Position numbers and translations under genes: made by a program. From positions 2,418,001 through 2,482,000 of the forward strand of contig OX579633.1 in assembly GCA_951230915.1 (NCBI GenBank): a stretch of 64,000 nt of DNA, in the 5' to 3' direction. The DNA is from Antitrichia curtipendula (taxonomy: Eukaryota; Streptophyta; Bryopsida; Hypnales; Leucodontaceae). The first letter of the stretch is position 1; each line of letters opens with the position of its first letter. This document shows positions 1-11,590 of this stretch, piece after piece. The notes below the pieces were generated by a model. The model searched no databases and was not told the DNA's origin. It was given only the letters and a program-made list of their open reading frames with translations.

Positions 1-1
1 T

Positions 2-457
2 TTGGAAACACATTGTTTTGTTCTAGTAGTTGCGATTATTAAACTCTTCCACTTCCTATAGCTCGAATAAGTATTTATTTTTTTCAATTTAATTTGGGCA
101 ACATTGAATTCATCATTGAACTTTAGATTCATGAAGGCTAGCCTTGCTTCTTCTTTTATATTAATTAAAAGAGCAAGAGATAAATCATTTGGAGGAATTT
201 CCATTAATAAATGAATTCAAGGGTCATCTTTCTAGTCATCTTTTTAATTTTTGTAATCTTTAGCACTCTTTGAGTCCTTATTTTTAGCAAAAGGATTGAG
301 TTGGTCATTATTCAATTGGACGAAAGGCTAGGACGCTAGGTTGCAATTATATCATCAAAGCCTTAGTTTGATTGATTAGTATTATATTTCTAAGAGTTTG
401 ACCATATAGTTTTTCCTCTTCCAACTCAATCAATAGAACAAAACAATCTGTTTCCAA
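2..457. repeat. Terminal-inverted-repeat element, about 456 bp
   Basis: A 23-bp segment at 2-24 (starts TTGGAAACA, ends TTTTGTTCT) reappears as its reverse complement at 435-457 with one mismatch. The pair brackets about 410 bp of AT-rich DNA with no coding potential. This fits a small non-autonomous DNA element. Because the window begins at the left end, a target-site duplication cannot be checked. Confidence 0.45.
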
Positions 458-759
458 GTAAAATTGGAAAATTGTACTAAAATTGTAAGTAAAATAAGTA
501 AAATAAGTAAAATTGTACTCTCCAAGATACAAGTTTACTTAACTTTCTATAAAATCATTTGTGCATGTTCTATTTCTTATTGTTACCAGATTTCTTTGGC
601 TAGAAGTTTGTGGCATGCATTTATAAGTCTATTTATGCTATTTTTTTGGTTCTTACTAATTGGTATTGACAACAGTATTGAATTTTTTTTTGTGAAGTTA
701 AAAAAACTATTTTTTGAGTTGAAACCTACTTGTAATCATTAGAGTATGACATACTTTCC

Positions 760-1691
760 TTAACCCTTAAAGTTCCATGACTATGTTTTCACCGAAAATG
801 CTCAAGAATTGCCATTTTTAGGAAAAATATCAAATTTTTGAAAAAAAATTAGGTTTGACACATGTAACCATAGGATCTTGTAGTATGTTGACTTGAGAAC
901 ATGTGGTAAAATATTCAGAAATTTCCACCACATGGATTGCAAGGTCTAAGTAGTCAAATTCACTGTAATCATTTTCTTGGCTCTGCAAAAAAACTAGGCA
1001 GCTGCACTTCACAAGCTCACTTTTCTAAAAAAAAAGGTCCAGAATGGTGGTTCTTCTTTAGGTTCTTTTTCCTAGAGAAGTTGTCTCCATGCTTTAAAAT
1101 TTTCACATCATTTGGAGTTGTACAACATATAGGAAAAAAATAGTAAATAGAAAGAAATAGAGAATGATTCAAAATACAAAATTGTTAAGAATTTAGATAT
1201 GGAATTGAAAAATGCCAATCCCAATGGCTGAAATGTTGTAATAAACAATCTAAATCCTATGATTTTATTTTTTTCAAAAAATATTGAAAATTGAGTAAGA
1301 TAAAGGACTTCAAAGTTTATTTTAGAGTAGAGAATCCATAACTACCCACAAACTAAAACTCCCTATAACTTTTGACTCATTGGTCAAAATGGAATGATTC
1401 AAAGCTTTCCACACATATAGAACTCTTGAAAACCAGTTTCAAATTATTGTTTTTGATAAAAGTGATTTTTTCTAACCTGCCCGGATTGCCTAGATGGGAA
1501 AAACAACACCATATTAGGCCATAACTTTTGACTCGTATTTCCAAATGTCATGAAGTTTAGTGCATGTGAAAGATATTCTTTGCGCACAACCTTCTATTAA
1601 AATCAGCCAAAAATATGAAAATCTCCAATCACAGGGACCTGCCTAAATTTCTACAATGCCAAAAAACGCTTGTTGGTCTTTTAAGGATTAA
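760..1691. mobile_element. TTAA-flanked non-autonomous element, copy 1
   Basis: The element is bounded by TTAA at 760-763 and 1688-1691. Its ends read TTAACCCTTAAAG on the left and TTTTAAGGATTAA on the right, which are imperfect inverted repeats. The interior is non-coding. Blocks of it recur in the copy at 25240-25990 in reverse orientation (around the words AATGGAATGATTCAAAGCTT) and in the copy at 19654-20236 (around AACCATAGGA). TTAA target duplication with C-rich termini is the signature of piggyBac-type elements, but no transposase is present, so the class is inference. Confidence 0.55.
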
Positions 1692-3820
1692 TCATTAGTC
1701 GTTTCAAGATATTTATACTACATGGTGACATTGTGCAAGATTCTAGAATATAACATATTCTTAAATGTCACAATTAGGTGTGATGGCATTTAATATTGTA
1801 CATGTTAAAGCGTATGCCGTAAAATTTTGAAAAAAATTTACAATGCATGTCCATTGCCAAGGCTGAATGAGTTACTTATTGTGGTAGGCATTATACGGTC
1901 GGCACATCCATCCTTGATTCTTAGAATGATCCACAATCAAAAAAGTCATAAATCAATTTTGAACCAAGAATCACCTAGCTTTTCCAAAAGTCCAAATTAT
2001 AAACCTAATGTTCTACCTAGAACTTTGAATAGAGTCATAAGATTCACCATGACAACATGTTTCAAAATACAAATATTAATTATTTATGTGAATGATATTC
2101 AGTGCCATCATTACTAAGATCACAAGCATTCAAGCATTTTTCTTTGTTAAATTAAAATCTATCGATTTACTCCAATAAACTTTATGTTCCCCTTTGAAGC
2201 ACTAGAACGCAATTGTTTTGAAAAATCAATGAATATTACATAATATTCATGTTTGGTCTTGAAAAAATTCACAAGCTCATGTGGACATGGGTGATTCTCC
2301 ATTTTTCCAATATAGCACCATCTAATAAAATTTCTTGTACAACTGTAGTATAATAATATTAATCTTTTAAATTTGGCATGCATCCTAAGACCTAAATCCA
2401 ACTTTAGAGAAATCCTTCAAATCATAATTGCACATTTTACATTTTCATATTAGAACAAGATGAAATGATGATATCATTTTTGATGTAGAAGTACATTACA
2501 AATGCGCATAAATGAAGTCCATAATTGTCATTCATGAAGGGTCATCATATTTAAAGGTCAATTACATTCTTCACTATCTAAACACCAGTATTTTGGGTAT
2601 GGAATATATCGTTGATGGTTTACAATTTAGGATGTAGATATAGATATAAGGGTGTAGGAAAATAATTTCAATTATATTTTTGTTGTATGAATGCAATATT
2701 TAATCTTGAGCTATATTAAACTACATTAAATTATATTAAAGTACTTACAATATTTTGAGTAGCATCTTCTAATAGAATAATAAAATAATATAATTTCTTG
2801 TACTATGTATACCTTAGTGTTTCAAGCTATCAATACATTTTACAACAAAACTTAAAGAAACACTTTAGATTATAATTGCATGATCCACATTTATACATTG
2901 GCACATAATAATTGAATGAAAAAAACTATGAACACGTTGGAAACATAAATGAATAAGTTTGTGAGGTTCACATATATAGTACATTTTGATAATCTCATTT
3001 AAAGGAAATTAAACGTCAAACATATTCTATACATTGCATCAATGTTTTTGATAACTAATGTAAGGTTCAAAGTTTAGGATTTTAAGTATAGGGTTTGGCA
3101 TATAGAGTTTAGGATATAGCATCTAGAATGCAAGTTTAAATGTATGGAAGAATAATTTGTATTATCCTTTTGTGCATATATTAATGCTACATTGGATACT
3201 TGTAATATTAAATAGCAGTCTTTGAAAGCAACTTTGTGCTTTTTAGAATCCAATGATTTAGCAAAGGCAAACATGCAAACGATCAATGGTCGGCCTAAAC
3301 GGACGAGTTGATGGTCGGTTGGACAGACAGGACTAGCAGTCAACAGTCCGCTAGGGCAAAGGGCAACTGGGGTTTGCTAACATTTCTACCATCTATTAGT
3401 GCATCCATTAGAGAAATAGTCAAGCTTCTAAAGGACCAATCCACAACTCTCAAAGGATCCTAATTCTTATATTTTATTGGGTGTTTTTATTGTTTTTTTT
3501 CTTTTGTTGCTCACGTTGCATGGAAAAGTTGGATGGTTGTCAATGTCTGTAATGGCTCAAAAATCGAGTATTATAGGCCCCATTCATTATTTAACCTCTT
3601 GGAAGCTAATGCACCTTGCACGCTAACCAAGTTGTCAATAAATGTCAACAAAGTTTTTCACATTACCATCTAAAAAATCTACCTACAATGTTTTTGATGG
3701 CAATGTGAAAGACTTACTTCAATGATATTTAATGAGAAAGAAGATTGAAGATATTGTTTTTGTAATGAAATCAATTGTCTATTATGAATTCTCAAAGAGT
3801 ATGGGATAAATTTGAAGATG
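1692..3820. other. AT-rich intergenic DNA, nothing recognised
   Basis: Open frames here are short and have low-complexity composition. I see no domain, splice pattern or strong repeat. A slightly GC-richer patch lies near 3280-3370. Confidence 0.5.
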
Positions 3821-4264
3821 AGAGTTTGACCGCTCACAGTTAAGTAAAATTCAGGAATTATGCCCAAAGTAGATTTTTAGACCTCAATTTAAAATAGTAG
3901 AATATTTTCTTTCAAAAAATCTTGAACTAAATTTTTTTTGGTAACCAAACTAAGTTTTATCTCAAAAAATCCGTTTGAGGTTTTGACACTTCACCTAAAA
4001 GTTACAGATATATTTCAGAGAAGATGTTTGAAAATGTCAAAAAAAAAATTCCTTCAAACCCCTTTCTGAAATTTGTTCATAACTTTTAGCTGGAGTGTCA
4101 AAACCTCAAAAGCATTTTGGAAGATAAAACTTATCTTGATTCTAAACCTTTTTTTGATTCAAATTTTTTTGAAAAAATATATTCTACTATGCTAAAATGA
4201 TGTCTAAAAATCTACTTTGAGCATAATTCCTGCGTTTTTATTTAACTATGAGCGGTTGAGCTCT
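3821..4264. repeat. Foldback element with about 200-bp imperfect inverted arms
   Basis: The sequence from 3821 (AGAGTTTGACCGCTCA) rightward is matched, as reverse complement, by the sequence ending at 4264 (TGAGCGGTTGAGCTCT). Shared words occur along both arms, such as CAGGAATTATGC, AAAGTAGATTTTTAGAC and GAGGTTTTGACACT. The arms meet near 4045, leaving almost no loop. There is no coding capacity. It is a foldback or MITE-like element and its transcript would form a long hairpin. Confidence 0.7.
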
Positions 4265-4472
4265 TGTAAAGCCTAATTCACGTATCCCACACAGGTTGTT
4301 TTACCTACCACTATCCCACTTGTATAAAGATCTAATTTTCTAATTTTCAAACACACCTAATTCAATGGCTTCTGAATGGAAGCTAGTTGCCAATTGAATT
4401 TGGCAACTAGATTTATGTCAAAAGACATTGATTTTAATCAACTTTAAGAGTATTAGTCAATTGGATTAAAGG

Positions 4473-4754
4473 CTTAATATAATATGCTACCTTCTTTGCA
4501 CCTTGATTGACATGGCTTGGCTAATTTTACAAAAGTTAGATAATGTGAAATCCAGTTCGAACAATCCTTAATATAATATGCTACCTTCTTTGCACCTTGA
4601 TTGACATGGCTTGGCTAATTTTACAAAAGTTAGATAATGTAAAATCCAGTTCGAACAATCCTTAATATAATATGCTACCTTCTTTGCACCTTGATTGACA
4701 TGGCTTGGCTAATTTTACAAAAGTTAGATAATGTGAAATCCAGTTCGAACAATC
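4473..4754. repeat. Three tandem copies of a 94-bp unit
   Basis: Units begin at 4473, 4567 and 4661, each with CTTAATATAATATGCTACC and each exactly 94 bp long. The middle unit differs by a G-to-A change near its end. Near-identity of all three units means a recent triplication. No coding or RNA function is visible. Confidence 0.9.
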
Positions 4755-5202
4755 CTTAAAGATGTCACTACCTAGCGGCCCACACTTAGGCTTGTTTCAT
4801 TTCTAATGTTGTTGTTCGCCATGCACCAATTCATTTGCCACTACATTTGCCAGCCCGTTTGTTGTCTCTCATCTGCCATGTTAGTTTAACCCATGATTAC
4901 TTTTTTTTACGATGATTTTATCCACCCGGACGTAACGTTCGCTACGCCCAAACATCTAGACGTGTGGACATCCAAAATTTAGACAAGATTTTGCCTAGGA
5001 CGTTGGTTTTTGTCAACCTTGCTAAGAAATAAACAATTTTGAAGCAACTTGTTTTCACCTAAAAAATCTTCCAAAAATGACCAATAAAATGGGGCAATGA
5101 CCATAAAATGGTCAATTGGTAGTACACAACAAATTGAATGCCACAACTAACATCAAATATGTAATAAAAAAAACTAAGCCAAAATGCATAATAAACATAC
5201 CC

Positions 5203-5566
5203 TCAAAGATAAAACAAAGAATCTACACACACAAAGTCAAGTGACTCTCACTCCACAAATGGAGAATCCAAAAGTGCAAGCGTGAGAAAAAAGAAGTGAA
5301 GACTTCACTAAATGATAAATTATCATCTTCAAGCAAAGCAAAAACATATAAATCTCTCCAAAAATACTCACAAAACTTCACTTGACAACAATGTCAAGTC
5401 AAGCAACTCTCGCTACCTAAATACTCAGACCCTAAGATGGATGAACTCTACAATTAGGATGAATTGCAAAACTTATCCAAAATTAAGGTGAATTCCATTG
5501 GAAGTCCATCTAATACAATAAGTCGATGTAGAGTGGCTATGATGTCACTTCACGTGGCAATTGTCG
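5203..5566 (-). repeat. Left (3') LTR of the Ty3/gypsy element
   Basis: This segment is collinear with 12981-13357. Shared words include AATCTACACACA, GGAGAATCCAAAAGTGCAAG, TATAAATCTCTCCAAAA and AATAAGTCGATGT. The copy lacks the G-rich tract found at the outer end of the right LTR and ends near TTGTC at 5561-5565. A block of about 45 bp just outside it (5161-5209) is repeated just inside it (5591-5639). Confidence 0.75.
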
Positions 5567-5959
5567 TGTAAACAGAGATTATAAATCAAATGGATAATAA
5601 AAAACTAAGTCAAAATGCATAACAAATACACCCTCAAATACACCCTCTAGCGGATAAGGATCCTTCCAATCAACTAGAAATAAACACACATGTAGTCGGA
5701 GATGACCTTCAATGACGTTGTTGCAACAACTATACACATTCAAGTAAATGTGGAGGTACATTGATAGGCCAATCAAGTTGGTGAGGAAGTAATTAAAGGA
5801 TTGTAGGTTGGATGCAATGTGAGCCCCATCTTTAATCACCTTTGACAATTTCTGTAGTCAAATTTTATGGTCAATCTCATCATAGCTTGATGTTGTAAAC
5901 CCACAACTAGTATCTATTAACCAAATGTCAACCTAATCATCAAATATGGAAGGCCAACT

Positions 5960-6180
5960 CCAAAAAAATCTTCAATTTTTGTCAGAAAATGTAATATGAA
6001 TAGAAGTATGTTTGCAACAAGGACAAATCCAATCCCTAGAATGAATAGCTGAAAGAAGTGGCATCAATCATGCCATATGCCATCCACATTGGCATTGGTC
6101 ATACAATAATATGGTAGCTGTACGTTTTTTCTTACCATACACATAACATGGAAGGCCAACTAGCACAACAACTAGCTCTA
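5960..6180 (-). pseudogene. PHD-finger remnant at the C-terminal end of the pol polyprotein
   Basis: Reading the minus strand, the frame continues from the integrase tail into a run with spaced Cys, then YDQCQCGWHMA, a stop, and WICPCC. This matches the C4HC3 pattern of a PHD finger, whose usual central string is close to LCDxCxxGWHxxC. At least three metal-binding Cys codons are lost: two read Tyr and one is a stop. PHD fingers bind histone H3 tails, so in a retrotransposon the domain could guide integration to chromatin. That role is inference. This copy cannot make the domain. Confidence 0.6.
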
Positions 6181-7290
6181 GATGCACAAAATGTTCAATA
6201 GGAAGATGACATGGAGCACAATTCTTAGAGTGCTCTTGACATTCCCGTCTATCTTTGCCTTCAAGTGACAAAATACCACTAGGCAACACATCCTTCACAC
6301 AAAGAATAGTACGCCCCACCTTTACGTCAAGGATTGTTGGCACTTCACATTGGAGACAGACATAATTTTCTCGAGAAAATCTCCACAATTGAGGTTGGTA
6401 GGCTCCCTTGCAAATGCAAACATACCTTAAAGTATCACAATGTTGAGCAATGGATAAGTTCTTCATAGCCATGGGCATGCCCTTTTCAAAGAACTCTACT
6501 TGATCATGTAGACATTGAACCCACATATTGATCAAGATCATCCAAGTCTATAATTGGGGCTAATTTCTCCAGCAATGAAATAGGTAGAATTGGCTCCCGT
6601 CCATATAACAATTGGTAAGGGCTATAACTCTATAAGACGTCAATGATGCCTGCCTCTTGAAATGAAAGCCTATAGCAATCCATGGCAACATCAAGTTCTA
6701 ATCACAATGATTGCTATGAAGCAATCTGTACTTTCGTAAACCACACTTAATTGTTTGAAAAATCCACTCAGCCAAGCCATCTTCCTCAAGGTGATATCTG
6801 GAAATAGTACAATGATCTATCAAGGCCTTAATACACAATTCTTCAGATGGACCAAGAAACTCCCGCCCTTTGATCCGTCAACACCTCAATAAGTGCTCCA
6901 AAATGTGCCAAAATACAATAAAGAAAAGCTACAGCTGTCAACTCTAAATAATTTTGTAATAGAGCCACAAATTCAATCTACTTGCTAAAATGCTTTACTA
7001 TCACCAACAAGTATTTAGTTCCATGTGGAATGACAAAGTCAAAAAACCAACAATAACCCAAATCCATGATGAGCAAAGGTCGTAGTTGAGGTGTTAAGGT
7101 GTTAAAACTCAATCTAATGCAATCACACACTTTACACCCAGAAACATAAATGGCAACTCATCGACATATATTAGTCTATCAATATTAGCTATGTAATATA
7201 AAATGTATTCTACGCACACCAAAATATTCAAACTCCTTATTTATTTGCCGTACTAAAAAAGCCCTCTAATCTAGTCTTAGAACTAAACAC
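6180..7290 (-). pseudogene. Degenerate Ty3/gypsy integrase
   Basis: Conceptual minus-strand translation shows, in order, a zinc-binding part with the string CKVCDCIR preceded by weakened His positions (about 7130-7220), a catalytic-core start with FFDFVIPHGTKYLLVIVKHFSK (here split by decay), LTDQ near 6870, and a region equivalent to the core Glu segment near 6780. A basic C-terminal domain follows, with VILCVKDVLPSG-like and ELCS/NCAPCHLP strings near 6200-6330. Numerous stops and at least one frameshift interrupt it. The longest uninterrupted stretch is 6541-6068 (157 codons). Integrase inserts the cDNA into host DNA, and this copy is non-functional. Confidence 0.75.
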
Positions 7291-7924
7291 CTAGTTCCAT
7301 CAGACCACACATGAAATAACAAACCATTCTCTCAATGAAAACTTGAAACTTGTTATACAATGACCAACTTTATCTCGCTCTAAGGTAGAAATAGGTGTAG
7401 AAAATGTCCCTTGTTGAAGCTTGTAAGACTGCACGGTCCTTTCACACATCACTAACAACTGGTGTTCTATCAAATTTTTCATCGGACCCTTGTTCAGGCA
7501 ACACAAATGCAAAACTTGATATCAAAGTGAGATATACTACAGCATGCCATTTGGGAACTACCTCTCTATTCCATTTCCCATGCCATCTAGCTATGACCTC
7601 TAATTACTAATTTGTAAAAAGTACAGCTCCATGCACCCAACCTCTCCACTTAAAATCAAATAAAAGGTTTCATTACCACGATATGTATGAAAGTCTGCGG
7701 TATCCGTAGAAAATAAAATCTCTTGCAAAACTATCCATAAAAATACCTTTTGGGCATTATCTTTTCCAAAAACTTGAGCCAAAACAACAAAATACATTGA
7801 GCCCAAAGTTCTTCCATTGCGTACTGCTTTGAGCAAAAAAAAAACTTAGATTCTTTAACTTTAGTGAGTTTGGGCCCATTGCCTTCTAATCATTGCTCTT
7901 TGGCCTTAGAATTAGCAAATGGTC
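7291..7924 (-). other. Spacer between methyltransferase and integrase; no reverse transcriptase visible
   Basis: In an intact Ty3/gypsy pol the reverse transcriptase and RNase H should lie upstream of integrase and occupy 1.3 kb or more. Only about 640 bp separates the methyltransferase tail from the integrase here. No YxDD box or RNase H motif can be read in any frame. A 78-codon stretch (7836-7600) is open but unrecognised. The simplest reading is an internal deletion. Confidence 0.55.
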
Positions 7925-8960
7925 ACCATGTTTGCTAAATAGCAAGACATGTGCCAATAACCGATACCAAAGTGTTGAGATCCATAGCTTGACCTAAAGA
8001 AAGTGTCATTGACCTTCTATAAGGTTGTATGCAGAGGTGGTACTAGTCAAAAATCCCATGGCACGTTTTTGTTCATCTACAATAGGTTCTTCATGAGTTT
8101 GGAAGGTACCACTCCAAACCATGCCAAAACCATATGCTAGAAATGCAAGAAAGCCTTGACATGTTACAAATGTAAGAAAGGCAATTCATGGTGCCCCAAC
8201 TTGTTCACACAAGCTAAAGAAAACTCATCATCCTTGAAAACATCCAAAAGAATACAATGATCATTTAAGATATCAACCACCTTGCAACTTGTAGGCCTTG
8301 TGATTCTCAAAAGGGATACTATAAGCATATGAGATGTAGCTAGGGTTGGTCTAAATCCAACGAGAACAATGAGTATAAGAACTCAAAGCTGCAGCATCCA
8401 CAAAAGTTGGAAGGCCTAGAAATTGGTGAATGTAGTGCCCATCCTCAAGAACCTTTGTCCGTATGTCACCCAATGGAGGCATATTCTTGAAAATATATCC
8501 AAGTAGAGTAGACTAGTGAGTATACCTTCATTATGTGAGTCAAAGCAAGTCTACAAATAGACTAGACCATAAATCATCAAGACCTCTATCTGCTCTTGCA
8601 CATGAATGGCTTTAGTAAGGCCAACCAGTAATGAATAAATCAATGTGGCCTAATCTTCTTAGATCCTCATCATTGATGAGAGTAACATCTTGAGGGAGTT
8701 TGCCAAAACAACCATGAATGACAAAAGGTGATAATTGCTTTGGATATAAAGTCAACAATTGTTGGATATGATGATGGGCTGTCCAATTGTAATGCTTGAG
8801 TCTAGCCTCCAAAAGAGCTGCCAAACCAGTGAAAATGCTTGCAAATAGCTCCACAAGGGTGATATACTCTACCACTAGATGCCAATGAATAGGTTGGGCA
8901 AAAATAAATGTAGAAAAGATAGATGGTTCTTTTGGTGGATTCAATGAAGCCACAATATTT
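7925..8960 (-). pseudogene. Retrotransposon-borne C5-cytosine DNA methyltransferase, inactivated
   Basis: The minus-strand translation follows the C5-methyltransferase order. Motif I is VELFASIFTGLAALLEA (about 8850-8800). A motif with LGHIDLFITGWP precedes the catalytic site. The motif VI region reads GYIFKNMPPLGD (about 8470-8500), followed by VLEDGHY and FVDAAALSSYTH. Tail strings KRAMGF and THEEPIVDE lie near 8050-8100. The catalytic motif IV should read Pro-Cys-Gln but reads Pro-Tyr-stop (8620-8612). The ENV motif reads Lys-Asn-Met (8488-8480). Several further stops and frameshifts follow. The enzyme class transfers methyl groups to cytosine C5. It lies between protease and integrase in the same orientation, so it was part of the polyprotein rather than a captured host exon. 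It resembles Dnmt3/DRM-type or other eukaryotic C5 enzymes; the subclass is unresolved. Confidence 0.75.
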
Positions 8961-9235
8961 TGGCATTGTTGAGATATTCAACACATGTATTCTATAGAGG
9001 AATAGGGTCTTTGCAATGTCTACTAGGGATTTTGAAGTTGGATGGATAAGGCAATGCCATGGACCTAGACATAAATGTCATATTCCATAAGCACTGGTCC
9101 ATAGGATAAATCCAATGCCAATGCATTGCAATCAAATAAGGGCATAAGGCCTTTGCTAACATGGTTGTAGCAACCCCTGCAAAGGCCACAAGAATGAATT
9201 TTTATTTCACCACTGATAGACCATCCTGGTCTAAT

Positions 9236-9690
9236 CTATGCCTCTTTAGTCCAATTATACAAACGAAAACCAAGAAGAAATAGTATTTGTTGACCAACCA
9301 AAATATTATAGTTGATAGCACTAATGACTACACATTGTAACAACAAATGTGAATAAAGTGACCCATGTCTGATATAGAAAATCAACTCCAATAGTTGTTT
9401 AGTGTAGTTGATGGCACGTTCTATACCTCCAACAAAAGTAACAATAATGAATTGACAAGGCTCAAGGTCTACTATAGTGAGACCTAATTCTTGGGCAAGT
9501 TGCTTGCTAATCATGACTAGTTGAGCACCAGAGTCCATCATTACCCGTAATGGCATAACATAAGTGGTATAGCCATCTGCACGGCTGACAACAAGAACAT
9601 TATTGTCATTAATTGGCCATAGCTCGCCTGCTCGTAAGCTACAACATTTGCAAGTAGACCTAGCTGCAACATCAACCAAGTAATTCACCT
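9236..9690 (-). pseudogene. Retropepsin-like aspartic protease domain of the Ty3/gypsy element
   Basis: A 150-codon open stretch contains VMMDSGAQLVMISKQLAQEL, where DSGA is the catalytic Asp-Ser/Thr-Gly box of retroviral-type proteases. Downstream ILVGQQ precedes a hydrophobic run, like the second conserved block of the family. It would cleave the Gag-Pol polyprotein. The frame runs on toward the methyltransferase with interruptions. The start shown is only the first Met of the open stretch, not a true translation start. Confidence 0.7.
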
Positions 9691-10389
9691 CGTAGTCAAA
9701 GGTGCATCAAATAAAAGATGTGACTCTGCTTGTTGCAAAACCCCGTCCTCAGACATTGCAATAGCTTCAATTGCAAGTTTAACTCACAAATTAACCAAGT
9801 GTTCTTCCATAAAAGGCTTGATGATAGCTTAAGCCACTTCTAGAGATGGTATAGGTATTGTATCCTCCAACATCTTGCTAGCTAAATGAAACACTTGAGT
9901 TGATGCAAAATTTGGAGCCAACATTTCTCCAGAAGAAAATATCAATATTTAGTAACACTTTGTAAGCCAAAGTATGTGTTAGGTCTTTGGCAGTAGTACC
10001 TTCATGTGATGTTGCCAATGGAATATAAAAATGAATAGTAGAAACTATAGCATCTATAAGGCCAAATGATAATGGCAAACGAGCTTGACCAATATGGTCT
10101 AACAAGCCACTATGTTGAAGACATCCCCTATCTTTGGGAACATCCAAAGGCGAAGTAACCAATTTAGTTGTTGTTTGGACACGTGTGGTAGCTGCTAACA
10201 CCACCATCTTTTCAATAGTGCCAAACATATACAAATCTAAAGCAAAGCCACTAGCTCTAGCTTGAGAAGTGAACTGAACTTCAGTAACTTGGCTAAGTGA
10301 AGCCACAGTATTGAACCGCTTCTCCAACTCTATAATTTTGGGTTCCAAAGATTTCTCATTCTCAAAAATAGATTGTTTTTTGGAGGTAT

Positions 10390-11590
10390 AATGAAACAAT
10401 GATCTGTATTATGGTTGAACCTACTCCAATGTATACACTTCAATTCTTTTTTCTTAGATTTTTTCCTTGCCTTGGCTACTTCGGGCTTCTTTTGGGGCTT
10501 CTCTAAAGACTAGGCCTTTTGCTTCTTTAAGCAATCGAGATCATTTTTGGCATAGCTAGATTCTCTACATCCCCAACAGTGCAAAGTTTTCTGACTCTTC
10601 TCAGGTTGAGTCTCTACCAAACTACCTGTAAATATAACAAGCTTTTTAGGTTTAGTGCTATTCGTCATCCAAGAAATCATGTCAGTAACATCATATTGGT
10701 ACAAAGCTCTATCACCTCAACTTCAACAAACACTTGTTCCAACGTTGCTTAACCTTCAAAATTGATTGATAATAATTAAATTGATAATAATCCTTGGTAT
10801 AGTTAAATCTAAGTCTTTTGTCAATTTTGGACAAAAAGATCTTTACAAGTTGACTTTCAACAAATACACCTCTAGATTCAACTGCATACCATGCCAAGTG
10901 AACCTAGTATACATTATGCGTAGAGTGTCCTCCTTCTCACGCCATAAGTCTTGAATGCGTTGCATCTGATTACATTGAAAACCTCTATATTCAACTTCTA
11001 GATGAACAATAAAAAGGCGGAGTTGGTCAAATAATGGTGGCTCTCTAACCGTAGCCAATGTTGCTTGCATGGTTTGTGCCATCCAAGCCAAGGTAATGGA
11101 AGGTTGGACTAGCAGCAAGACCTTCCTTTTAGTATCCTCAGGAGATGAACTAACTTCTTCTTTTTCCAAATTCCCTTCTGGTTTCTTTGTGGGAATCAAA
11201 CTTGTTGTTGCACCCTTCTTGAGTGCAAAAACAAGATCCATACAAGCTTCCCAATAGTGCACTACTCGACACAATTCAAGCATATGTTCCTCAATCCATT
11301 GTTCATATGTTTGGAGTGCTTTATACTCCAAATGTTGTAATAACAACTCAAAAGCATACCAATCATTGAAGCTTTAAGACTGTTGATGCTTCTCCTTCAC
11401 CCAAGTTTAGAATTGGAGCTTCCAGTCAAGAGGAAAAATGCCTCCATCCTTCCAAAGAATTGATCCATCACCATGCTACAAAGATCGTTGTTCGGTTCGT
11501 GAAATGTACCCACACTCCTAGCTTGAAGCCTACTAATGGTATCCAACGTTGAAAAAGGCTCAGAAGCCTCGTTGATATCTACCATTGGTC
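10390..11590 (-). pseudogene. Gag remnant with two degenerate zinc knuckles
   Basis: Open stretches at 11585-11397, 11346-10843, 10897-10712 and 10704-10510 on the minus strand form one broken gag. The middle holds a helical part with QMQRIQDLWREKEDTLR and GVFVESQLVKIFLSKIDKR, typical of the retrotransposon capsid region. A first knuckle reads HCWGCRESSYAKNDLDC (about 10580-10530), with the conserved Gly-His replaced. A second, reading CIHWSRFNHNTDHC (about 10430-10390), has lost its second Cys. A Lys-rich linker lies between them. Gag forms the particle and binds the RNA. At least three frameshifts or stops break it. Confidence 0.65.

Noticed and set aside
9878..10399. 173-codon minus-strand frame between gag and protease
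   Set aside because: It lies in the retrotransposon but reads in a different frame from the Lys-rich gag tail and shows no domain. Treated as decayed gag/linker, not a gene.
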